Below are positions 7,682 to 14,501 of a DNA stretch of 17,188 nt, in pieces. The stretch lies in NCBI RefSeq assembly GCF_902491285.1, contig NZ_CABUHK010000097.1, positions 1 through 17,188 of the forward strand. Direction: 5' to 3'. Below the pieces are notes generated by a model. It saw only the letters and a program-made list of their open reading frames with translations. It was not told the DNA's origin and did not search any database. Each line of letters starts with the position of its first letter. Position 1 is the stretch's first letter. Both the position numbers and the translations under genes were made by a program. Origin of the DNA: an uncultured Bacteroides sp. (lineage in GTDB: Bacteria > Bacteroidota > Bacteroidia > Bacteroidales > Bacteroidaceae).

Positions 7682-8509
7682 ATGAAAAAAATATTATTTT
7701 TTATATTAATAGCAATATCGATGACTTGTTTTGGACAAGATGTCCAAAACATTGATTCTATACAAATAAACGATTCTATACAATCAAGTTCCACTATATT
7801 CTCCAACAATACATCAGGAGGTGTCACAAAAGCTGAAGGAGATTCCGCATATATAAAAGAAGATTATGCAACAGCTATCCAAGTATACGAAAGTCTTCTT
7901 AAAAACGGAGAGGCCGCTGAGATTTATTACAACTTAGGAAATAGTTATTATAAAATAGGAGAAATAGCAAAAGCAGTCCTTAACTATGAACGTGCCTTAT
8001 TATTACAACCAGGGAATAATGACATTCGTGCTAATCTTGAAGTGGCACGCGCTAAAACAATAGACAAAGTAGAACCTGTTCCAGAGGTATTCTTTGTTTC
8101 CTGGACTAGGTCTTTGATAAATAGTATGAGCGTTGATGCATGGGCAATATGGGGAATTATTTCTTTCATTTTATTGATTGTTGCTCTTTACCTCTTCATA
8201 TTCTCCAAACAAGTTACATGCAAGAAAGCAGGTTTCATATCAGGAATCATCTTTTTAATTATTACCATATGCGCAAATCTTTTTGCTTCAGAACAAAAGG
8301 AACATTTGGTAAACCGGAATGAAGCGATAGTAATGAATCCAAGTATCACAGTCAGAAGTACACCTAGCGAAAGTGGTACTAGCTTATTTATTCTTCATGA
8401 AGGAAGAAAGGTAAGCGTCAAGGATAATTCAATGAAAGAATGGAAAGAAATCCGTTTAGAAGACGGAAAAGTAGGATGGGTACCAGCTTCCACTATTGAA
8501 GTGATATAA
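7682..8509 (+). CDS. batE: BatE, TPR and SH3-like membrane protein
   Basis: A 275-residue protein with a signal peptide (about 1-18, FG before QDV) and a Ser/Thr/Asn-rich stretch (about 22-48). Two TPR-like repeats lie about 53-75 and 80-122 (IYYNLGNSYYKIGEIAKAVLNYERAL). Two membrane segments (about 153-174 and 183-203) are joined by a short basic loop (SKQVTCKK). A C-terminal SH3-like domain (about 211-275) carries the typical VRSTPS and VGWVPAS patterns. With the loop inside, both the TPR and SH3-like domains would face the periplasm. A purine-rich AGAAGAG lies at 7668-7674, eight bases ahead of the ATG. It is the last gene of the bat operon; a terminator-like hairpin follows. Confidence 0.92.
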   Translation: MKKILFFILIAISMTCFGQDVQNIDSIQINDSIQSSSTIFSNNTSGGVTKAEGDSAYIKEDYATAIQVYESLLKNGEAAEIYYNLGNSYYKIGEIAKAVLNYERALLLQPGNNDIRANLEVARAKTIDKVEPVPEVFFVSWTRSLINSMSVDAWAIWGIISFILLIVALYLFIFSKQVTCKKAGFISGIIFLIITICANLFASEQKEHLVNRNEAIVMNPSITVRSTPSESGTSLFILHEGRKVSVKDNSMKEWKEIRLEDGKVGWVPASTIEVI

Positions 8510-8538
8510 AGCTTAATAATAGATTTTATAAATTCGAT

Positions 8539-8576
8539 AAAAAAAGATAAGCAAATAATTTGTTTTATCTTTTTTT
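8539..8576 (+). terminator. AU-rich terminator-like hairpin after batE
   Basis: The left arm (8539-8555) and right arm (8559-8576) pair over about 17 bp around a 3-nt loop (TAA), with one G-U pair and one bulged T (8566). The right arm runs into a T-tract reaching 8578. The stem is almost all A-T, so it is weaker than a classical terminator, but its place 30 bp after the batE stop fits the operon end. It overlaps the promoter candidate for the next gene. Confidence 0.5.
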
Positions 8577-8589
8577 TTGCTTAAGTTTA
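8559..8589 (+). promoter_or_regulatory. Bacteroidetes-type promoter candidate for the HTH gene
   Basis: TTTG at 8559-8562 matches the Bacteroides -33 element. After a 19-bp spacer, TAAGTTTA (8582-8589) matches five of six fixed positions of the -7 element TAnnTTTG. Transcription would begin near 8596, giving a leader of about 40 bases before ATG 8638. The match is imperfect and lies in AT-rich DNA. Confidence 0.4.
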
Positions 8590-8593
8590 TAGC

Positions 8594-8609
8594 GTGATAA
8601 AAAAATCAC
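8594..8609. promoter_or_regulatory. Inverted repeat GTGAT-N6-ATCAC, possible operator
   Basis: GTGAT (8594-8598) and ATCAC (8605-8609) form a perfect inverted repeat around AAAAAA. It sits at the predicted transcription start of the small HTH gene, where a dimeric regulator, perhaps the HTH protein itself, could bind. As RNA it would be only a weak hairpin. Confidence 0.35.
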
Positions 8610-8637
8610 ATAGTATTAACCATTAAATTTACGAGAC

Positions 8638-8928
8638 ATGAGAACAATAACATTTAATGAACTTCGTAAGATTAAAGATTCATTGCCCAGCGGTAGCATG
8701 CATCGAATAGCAGACGAACTTGGTTTACACGTAGATACTGTGCGAAACTTTTTCGGAGGCCATAATTTCAAGGAGGGAAAAAGTGTCGGAATACATCTTG
8801 AGCCCGGTCCAGATGGTGGGCTTGTTATGTTAGACGATACAACAGTTCTCGATCGGGCTTTAAAGATTCTAGATGAATTGAATATGAGTATGCAAAAAGA
8901 ACAGGCTACCGAATCTGTGCAAGTTTAA
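8638..8928 (+). CDS. Small helix-turn-helix DNA-binding protein
   Basis: A 96-residue protein not recognised as a named family. Residues 20-39 (SMHRIADELGLHVDTVRNFF) read as a helix-turn-helix, with IADELG as the first helix and HVDTVRNFF as the recognition helix. A Gly-rich, probably beta-strand section (about 45-66) and an amphipathic helix (about 69-84) follow, the latter perhaps for dimerisation. There is no signal peptide or membrane segment. It has a promoter candidate, a 16-bp inverted repeat in its leader and a strong terminator, so it is probably its own transcription unit just after the bat operon. DNA binding is inferred from the HTH pattern; an RNA-binding or nucleoid role cannot be excluded. 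Confidence 0.8.
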   Translation: MRTITFNELRKIKDSLPSGSMHRIADELGLHVDTVRNFFGGHNFKEGKSVGIHLEPGPDGGLVMLDDTTVLDRALKILDELNMSMQKEQATESVQV

Positions 8929-8942
8929 AATATAGCAAGCAG

Positions 8943-8980
8943 AATCCCAATTGAGCAAACAATTGGGATTTCTTATTTGT
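8943..8980 (+). terminator. Rho-independent terminator after the HTH gene
   Basis: A perfect 10-bp stem, AATCCCAATT (8943-8952) with AATTGGGATT (8961-8970), closes an 8-nt loop and is followed by a T-rich stretch (8971-8980). It lies 14 bp after the stop codon, which makes the HTH gene monocistronic on its 3' side. The downstream stress-protein gene must then have its own promoter or depend on read-through. Confidence 0.85.
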
Positions 8981-9005
8981 TCTCACCTTACAAAAATATA
9001 CACTT

Positions 9006-10133
9006 ATGGAAGACAAATTAGTAACCCTAGCTATTCTGACATATACCAAAGCTCAGATATTAAAGAATGTCCTTGAAAATGAAGGTATAGAAACATACAT
9101 TCATAATGTAAACCAAATACAACCAGTCGTTTCTTCAGGTGTCCGTTTGCGAATTAAGGAAAGTGATTTACCACGTGCACTGAAGATAACAGAAAGTTCT
9201 ACTTGGTTATCAGAGAGTATAGTGGGAGAGAAGGAACCCAAAATTGAAAAGTCAAATAAGATTTTAATTCCTGTCGACTTTTCCAATTACTCGATGAAAG
9301 CGTGTGAATTTGCTTTTAATCTAGCAAAAACAGAGAACGCAGAAGTTGTCTTATTGCATGTTTATTTCACTCCTATATATGCATCTTCATTGCCATATGG
9401 AGATGTTTTCAATTACCAAGTTGGCGATGAAGAGACTGTAAAGACTATTATTCACAAAGCACATTCTGATCTCAATGCTCTGTCAACCAAGATAAAAGAA
9501 AAAGTTGCCTCAGGAGAATTTCCGGATGTCAAATATAGTTGTATTCTACGGGAAGGCATTCCTGAGGAAGAAATCCTCAGATATTCCAAAGAGCAGCGTC
9601 CCGTTGTGATTATCATGGGAACTCGAGGAAAGAATCAAAAGGATATTGATTTGATCGGTAGTGTAACTGCTGAAGTTATTGACAGAAGCCGTACTGCTGT
9701 GTTGGCCATTCCTGAAAATACACCATTCAAACAGTTCAGTGAGGTCAAGCGTATTGCTTTCATAACCAATTTCGATCAAAGGGATTTAATTGCATTTGAG
9801 GAATTCTTCAATACTTGGAAATCATTTTATTTTTCTGTATCCTTGATACACCTTACCGAGTCCAAAGATGCCTGGAATGAAATAAAACTTGCAGGAATAA
9901 AAGAATATTTCCATAAACAATACCCAGGGCTCGAAATTCATTATGATGTAGTAATGAATAACAATCTACTAAAAGGACTTGAGCAATATATCAAAGATAA
10001 TCAAATAGATATAATCACACTTACGTCATATAAAAGAAGTATATTTGCTAGATTATTTAATCCCAGTATTGCCAGAAAGATGATATTTCATTCCGATACA
10101 CCATTACTTGTTATTAACGGAGGGGGGGGATGA
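9006..10133 (+). CDS. Tandem universal stress protein with DUF2007-like N-domain
   Basis: This 375-residue protein has three parts. Residues 1-66 resemble the DUF2007 signal-transducing family (AQILKNVLENEGIETYI, then VRLRIKESDLPRALKI). Residues about 84-236 form a first UspA domain starting KILIPVDFS. It carries a full ATP-binding motif G-2x-G-9x-G-S (GTRG 205-208, GS 218-219). Residues about 246-371 form a second UspA-like domain whose equivalent region (LTSYKRSIFARLF) lacks those glycines and probably does not bind ATP. No membrane segment is seen, so it is cytoplasmic. Tandem Usp proteins respond to stress or energy state in other bacteria; the specific role here is unknown. The last codons lie in a run of eight G residues, an unusual site for slippage. 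No clear Shine-Dalgarno precedes ATG 9006. Confidence 0.9.
   Translation: MEDKLVTLAILTYTKAQILKNVLENEGIETYIHNVNQIQPVVSSGVRLRIKESDLPRALKITESSTWLSESIVGEKEPKIEKSNKILIPVDFSNYSMKACEFAFNLAKTENAEVVLLHVYFTPIYASSLPYGDVFNYQVGDEETVKTIIHKAHSDLNALSTKIKEKVASGEFPDVKYSCILREGIPEEEILRYSKEQRPVVIIMGTRGKNQKDIDLIGSVTAEVIDRSRTAVLAIPENTPFKQFSEVKRIAFITNFDQRDLIAFEEFFNTWKSFYFSVSLIHLTESKDAWNEIKLAGIKEYFHKQYPGLEIHYDVVMNNNLLKGLEQYIKDNQIDIITLTSYKRSIFARLFNPSIARKMIFHSDTPLLVINGGGG
10122..10129 (+). repeat. G8 homopolymer at the 3' end of the stress-protein gene
   Basis: Eight consecutive G residues encode part of the terminal Gly-Gly-Gly-Gly, directly before the TGA at 10131. Loss of one G would replace the last Gly and stop codon with DDQMIYKKGTQN, ending at TAG (10165-10167 in present numbering). 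Gain of one G would keep the four Gly and add MIK before a TGA. Such a tract is striking in AT-rich DNA. Confidence 0.9.
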
Positions 10134-10263
10134 TCAAATGATATATAAAAAAGGCACTCAGAATTAGGGAATAATCATTATTATGTTTAATAGAAAAAGA
10201 GAGAAATTTAAACCTTGCTCCTTTTTACTATTTATTTGAGATACATCACACACATCTTTTTAT

Positions 10264-10309
10264 GAAATAAAAAAGAAGGCTACACAAAGTAACCTTCTTT
10301 TTTTATTTC
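10264..10309. terminator. Bidirectional terminator between convergent genes
   Basis: Arms 10264-10283 and 10289-10309 form a long hairpin with a GGAAGAA-type core (AAGAAGG with CCTTCTT). It has one mismatch near the loop (C against A), one bulge and a 5-nt loop. The flanks are A-rich on the left and T-rich on the right, so both strands carry a U-tract after the stem. It serves the stress-protein gene from the left and the TPR gene from the right. The remaining DNA from 10134 to 10263 shows nothing I can assign. Confidence 0.8.
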
Positions 10310-10320
10310 AAAGAAAATGA

Positions 10321-11535
10321 TTATTTCATCATCTTATCAATTTCTTCAAATTCCGGACCCATATTCAAGTTATAATAAACTCGGTAAAGTCCTTGCAACC
10401 ACAAGTCCTGCTGGTCAGGTTTCAAAGTTCTAGCTTTTTCATAGAAAGGCTTAGCTTCTTCATAGAATTTCTTCACTACAGCTTGTGCTTCAGCGTACTT
10501 AGGATCATTGATATCTGTTGTAGCCTTATCAGCATAATCCTGTGCTTTCATTAAATATACCAAACCAACGTTAGAGTATGCTTCTGCATATTCAGGATCA
10601 GCAGCAATAGCCTTTTTATAGTACTCGATTGCATTATCATACTCTTTCATATTATGATAAAGATATGCTTTTACATACAAATACAGTTTGTTATTAGGAT
10701 CATTAGACAACATTCTATCAGCAAATTCCATTGCTTTAGAAGCTTGATTAGAACTATTATAATAGTCAACCAAATTTGCAAAGAAATAGTCGTTTCCCGG
10801 AAACTTAAGGATACCCTCTTCCAACGCCTTAATCCATGCTACAGTATCACCTTTAGCCTTATAAGCATCAGCCATCAACTGCATTGCAAATTTACCACCG
10901 TCTTTATCAGCCAAAGCTGTAGGAGCATATTTAATGATAGCATCCTTGTCACCTACTCTATCAGCAGCTAATGTTGCATAATAAGCAATCTGTGGAAGAA
11001 GAGTGTCAGTTTTAGCAATTTCTTTATCTGCCAACATCGGATAAGAAGCTGACTCTACGTATGTTGCGAAGAATTTCAGTGCTTCCTTATTCTTATCTAA
11101 ATTGAAATACTGGATACCACCATTAATCAAGTTAGGACGTTCAGCTAGCATACTAGAAGCGTTTGCCTTACGATATTTATTTTTTATTTTTCCCTTCTCA
11201 TTAGGAACTTGTGCCAAATCATCACATTTTGTATAGTACTCATACATTTTCAAAATACTATTGTATACTTTCAATGTATCATACGGTTTTCTCAAAAAAG
11301 CATTTTTCATTTGCTCTTCGTTGATACGCTTCTGAATAAATCCAGCAACGTCCCATGTGTCAGCAAGATCCTTTGTTTCAGGATTCTTCATAGCCTCCTT
11401 AATAAGCTGTTCAGCCTGCTTAAAATTAGGTTTTACGTCATTAGCCATACTCTTTGCTTCCTTTACATTCTTCATTTGTGCGAATGAGAAGCTAACAGCC
11501 ATCAATAAAACCATCGAAAATAATACTCTTTTCAT
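10321..11535 (-). CDS. Exported TPR-repeat protein, downstream of gyrA
   Basis: A 404-residue protein with a clear signal peptide (MKRVLFSMVLLMAVSFSFA, cleavage likely before Gln-20). A mostly helical chain follows. The best TPR units are at about 284-317 (KAYLYHNMKEYDNAIEYYKKAIAADPEYAEA) and 318-376, with weaker helical repeats at about 136-280. No lipobox or membrane anchor is seen, so it should be free in the periplasm or loosely bound. It starts 32 bp after the gyrA stop on the same strand, with no terminator between, so it is probably co-transcribed with gyrA. TPR domains bind other proteins; the partner cannot be told. The pairing with gyrase looks positional rather than functional. Confidence 0.88.
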   Translation of the reverse strand: MKRVLFSMVLLMAVSFSFAQMKNVKEAKSMANDVKPNFKQAEQLIKEAMKNPETKDLADTWDVAGFIQKRINEEQMKNAFLRKPYDTLKVYNSILKMYEYYTKCDDLAQVPNEKGKIKNKYRKANASSMLAERPNLINGGIQYFNLDKNKEALKFFATYVESASYPMLADKEIAKTDTLLPQIAYYATLAADRVGDKDAIIKYAPTALADKDGGKFAMQLMADAYKAKGDTVAWIKALEEGILKFPGNDYFFANLVDYYNSSNQASKAMEFADRMLSNDPNNKLYLYVKAYLYHNMKEYDNAIEYYKKAIAADPEYAEAYSNVGLVYLMKAQDYADKATTDINDPKYAEAQAVVKKFYEEAKPFYEKARTLKPDQQDLWLQGLYRVYYNLNMGPEFEEIDKMMK

Positions 11536-11567
11536 GATTGTTGTTTGATTAATTATTAATATTATGT

Positions 11568-14144
11568 CTATTCCTCAATTTTATTACTTTCGTTTTCGTT
11601 AACGTCCACTGAAGAATCTTCAACATCAGGAGAATCTGCATTTGGATCACTCACAATAGTTCCTTCCGCTTCTTCTGCCGGTATTTCATCTTCAAGACTT
11701 TCGGTCATAACCTTACATACCGAACCAATCTGGTCGTTACGTTTTTCAAGATTAATCAGACGAACCCCTTGAGTGGCACGTCCCATGATACGAACATCTT
11801 CCACTTTCAAACGAATGGTGATACCAGACTTATTGATAATCATTAAGTCGTTTTCATCTGTTACAGACTTGATTGTTACCAACTTACCTGTTTTCTCAGT
11901 AATATTCATGGTCTTAACACCCTTACCGCCACGGTTAGTCTTACGGTAATCTTCGATTTCAGAACGTTTACCATATCCCTGTTCAGAAACAACCATCACA
12001 GATTCTGTTTCCAAATCCTTGATACAAATCATTCCAACAACTTCATCCTGACCATCGTTATCCAAAGTGATACCACGCACACCTGTTGCAGTACGTCCCA
12101 TTACGCGGACTGCTGCCTCGTGGAAACGAATCGCACGTCCATTACGATTAGCAATGATAATCTCGTTATTGCCATTCGTCATACGAACTTCAATTACACT
12201 ATCATCTTCACGAATAGTAATAGCATTTACACCATTCTGACGAGGACGAGAGTATTGTTCAAGCAGTGTTTTCTTTATCACCCCTTTCTTAGTACAGAAC
12301 AATACATAATGGCTATTAATAAATTCAGAATCTTCCAGACTCTTCACACGCAAATATGCTGTTACATTATCGTCAGAATCGATATTCAGCAAGTTTTGGA
12401 TAGCACGTCCCTTAGAGTTCTTCGTTCCTTCGGGTATTTCATATACTTTCAACCAATAGCACTTTCCTTTTTGTGTAAAGAACATCATAGTATTGTGCAT
12501 GGTAGCCGGATAAATATGCTCTACAAAGTCTTCATCACGGGTTTCTGTACCCTTTGAACCTACTCCACCACGATTCTGCGCGCGGAATTCAGTCAATGGC
12601 GTACGTTTGATATATCCCATATGAGAAATTGTGATAATCATTTGATCATCTGCATAGAAGTCTTCCGGGTTAAATTCTTCTGAAGAATAGACGATTTCCG
12701 AACGACGTTCATCCCCGTATTTCGCTTTTACTTCTAATAATTCTTCTTTCATCACCTTGCGGCATACTTCATCATCAGCCAGAATACTTTCCAAATAAGC
12801 AATTTGCTTCATTATTTCTTCATATTCTGCATGAAGTTGATCTTGCATCAGACCAGTCAACTGACGCAAACGCATTTCTACAATAGCACGAGACTGAATT
12901 TCTGTCAGGTTGAAGCGTTCTATCAAGCCCGCTATAGCATCATTAGGAGTTTTAGCAGCACGGATAATACGGATTACTTCGTCAATATTATCCGAAGCAA
13001 TAATTAGACCTTCGAGAATATGCGCACGTTCTTTTGCCTTGCGAAGTTCAAATTGAGTACGACGAATAACAACCTCATGTCTATGCTCAATGAAATATTT
13101 AATCAAATCTCTCAAGTTCAATGTCTTCGGACGCCCGTGAACCAAAGCGACATTGTTTACACCGAATGATGTCTGCAAAGCTGTCATCTTATAGAGTTTA
13201 TTCAGCACTACACTAGCATTTGCATCACGTTTCACGTCAATAACAATACGCATACCATCACGGTCAGACTCATCATTCGCATTCGAGATACCCTCTATTT
13301 TCTTATCGTTCACAAGGTCAGCAATGTATTTAATCAATTCTGCCTTATTCACATTATACGGGATCTCAGTTACTACAATCTTATCATGTGTCTGTCCAGT
13401 TTCTATTTCTGCTTTCGCACGCATAACCACACGTCCACGACCTGTCAGATATGCTTCACGAACACCGCTTACACCATATATATATCCACCTGTAGGAAAG
13501 TCCGGAGCTTTGACAAATTCCATCAACTCTTCAACTGTAATCTCCGGATTATTGATATATGCGTCACAGGCATCAATTACCTCCGAAAGATTATGAGGTG
13601 GCATATTGGTAGCCATACCAACGGCAATACCGGATGCACCATTTACTAAAAGATTAGGAATACGGGTCGGCATCACCTTGGGTTCAACCAACGTATTGTC
13701 AAAGTTAGGTTCGAAATCAACAGTTTCCTTATACAGGTCATCCATCATTGCTTCACCCAACTTATTAAGACGAGCCTCGGTATAACGCATGGCAGCAGGA
13801 CTATCACCGTCTACCGAACCAAAGTTACCCTGTCCGTCTACCAAAGGATAACGCATTGCCCACTCCTGAGCCATACGCACCATTGCAAGATAAACAGAAG
13901 AATCTCCATGAGGGTGATACTTACCAAGCACCTCGCCTACGATTCTGGCTGATTTCTTATAAGGTTTGTCTGAAGTATTACCCAATTCCATCATTCCGTA
14001 TAAAATTCTACGGTGAACGGGCTTAAATCCATCTCTAACATCCGGAAGGGCACGTGAAACAATGACCGACATGGAGTAGTCAATGTACGATGACTTCATT
14101 TCCTCCTCGATGTTAATCTTTATAATTCTGTCTTGTTCAAGCAT
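11568..14144 (-). CDS. gyrA: DNA gyrase subunit A
   Basis: The 858-residue GyrA subunit of DNA gyrase cuts and rejoins DNA and, with GyrB, introduces negative supercoils using ATP. The winged-helix breakage domain is clear: [17 protein letters not shown] (32-48), [11 protein letters not shown] (75-85) and the catalytic Tyr-121 in [10 protein letters not shown]. The tower and coiled-coil follow to about 500. The C-terminal DNA-wrapping beta-pinwheel (about 500-820) has a GyrA-box variant QNRGGVG (523-529) and a related NRGGKG later. The box supports GyrA over ParC. The last 35 residues or so are very acidic. In the quinolone region, Ser-82 (E. coli Ser-83) is intact, but the position of E. coli Asp-87 is Leu-86. 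It is transcribed away from clpC. Confidence 0.97.
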   Translation of the reverse strand: MLEQDRIIKINIEEEMKSSYIDYSMSVIVSRALPDVRDGFKPVHRRILYGMMELGNTSDKPYKKSARIVGEVLGKYHPHGDSSVYLAMVRMAQEWAMRYPLVDGQGNFGSVDGDSPAAMRYTEARLNKLGEAMMDDLYKETVDFEPNFDNTLVEPKVMPTRIPNLLVNGASGIAVGMATNMPPHNLSEVIDACDAYINNPEITVEELMEFVKAPDFPTGGYIYGVSGVREAYLTGRGRVVMRAKAEIETGQTHDKIVVTEIPYNVNKAELIKYIADLVNDKKIEGISNANDESDRDGMRIVIDVKRDANASVVLNKLYKMTALQTSFGVNNVALVHGRPKTLNLRDLIKYFIEHRHEVVIRRTQFELRKAKERAHILEGLIIASDNIDEVIRIIRAAKTPNDAIAGLIERFNLTEIQSRAIVEMRLRQLTGLMQDQLHAEYEEIMKQIAYLESILADDEVCRKVMKEELLEVKAKYGDERRSEIVYSSEEFNPEDFYADDQMIITISHMGYIKRTPLTEFRAQNRGGVGSKGTETRDEDFVEHIYPATMHNTMMFFTQKGKCYWLKVYEIPEGTKNSKGRAIQNLLNIDSDDNVTAYLRVKSLEDSEFINSHYVLFCTKKGVIKKTLLEQYSRPRQNGVNAITIREDDSVIEVRMTNGNNEIIIANRNGRAIRFHEAAVRVMGRTATGVRGITLDNDGQDEVVGMICIKDLETESVMVVSEQGYGKRSEIEDYRKTNRGGKGVKTMNITEKTGKLVTIKSVTDENDLMIINKSGITIRLKVEDVRIMGRATQGVRLINLEKRNDQIGSVCKVMTESLEDEIPAEEAEGTIVSDPNADSPDVEDSSVDVNENESNKIEE

Positions 14145-14191
14145 TTAAAATGATTATTAATTATACATTCTATGGTTTGTGAAAAACCACG

Positions 14192-14221
14192 CTAAAGTAC
14201 TACTTTTCCCGGATATACGAA
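14192..14221 (-). promoter_or_regulatory. Weak promoter candidate for gyrA
   Basis: On the minus strand, TACTTTAG (14199-14192) matches five of six fixed positions of the TAnnTTTG -7 element. A poor -33 match, TTCG (14221-14218), lies 18 bp upstream. Transcription would start about 40 bases before the gyrA ATG, within reach of the TGGTTT hairpin. The -33 match is weak, so this is tentative. Confidence 0.28.
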
Positions 14222-14433
14222 AGTTTTTAGGAAGAAAGTTTTATTATGGATAGAACGACATCCGACTAAGTTTTAAAATACGAAAACAAAAGGAGAAAAA
14301 TAATAAATGTAAGGTATAAAGATAGTGCAACATCAGTAAAAAAGACCTGAATATTTGTTATACCTTATATATATAATGCAAATACACCGTTTTTATGGCA
14401 CGCCATTTGTAGATATAAGAAATAAAGCAAATA

Positions 14434-14467
14434 TTGCAATACAAACCTGATTTAATGCGTATATTTG
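14434..14467 (+). promoter_or_regulatory. clpC: Bacteroidetes-type promoter for clpC
   Basis: TATATTTG (14460-14467) is a perfect match to the -7 element TAnnTTTG. TTG at 14434-14436 (ATTG) is a partial -33 element, 23 bp upstream, at the long end of normal spacing. Transcription would start near 14474, giving a leader of about 28 bases. AAGGA at 14491-14495, six bases before the ATG at 14502, is a plausible ribosome binding site. Confidence 0.6.
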
Positions 14468-14501
14468 CCAGTGAATAACCCTTAGAAGAAAAGGAAAAAG
14501 T

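Larger units (their letters stand above)
14145..14501. other. Divergent gyrA-clpC intergenic region with inverted repeats
   Basis: This 357-bp gene-free region must hold promoters for both genes. Near gyrA, TGGTTT (14173-14178) and AAACCA (14184-14189) form a small hairpin likely to lie in the gyrA leader. In the middle, ATGTAAGGTATAA (14307-14319) and TTATACCTTATAT (14358-14370) form an inverted repeat matching at 12 of 13 positions, with 38 bp between the arms. The palindrome ATGGC-AC-GCCAT (14395-14406) follows. A good promoter lies at 14434-14467. No open frame of useful length is seen. The function of the inverted repeats is unknown. Confidence 0.7.

Noticed and set aside
8976..9005. Promoter for the stress-protein gene using TTTG at 8976-8979
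   Set aside because: No TAnnTTTG-like element lies at the right distance; the required position would fall at the start codon.
10181..10240. Short open frame in the stress-protein/TPR intergenic region (MFNRKREKF...)
   Set aside because: About 18 codons with no ribosome site and no recognised similarity. Likely chance in AT-rich DNA.
14366..14376. TTATATATATAA as a strong promoter element or protein site
   Set aside because: Simple alternating AT sequence, self-complementary by composition; it does not match TAnnTTTG.
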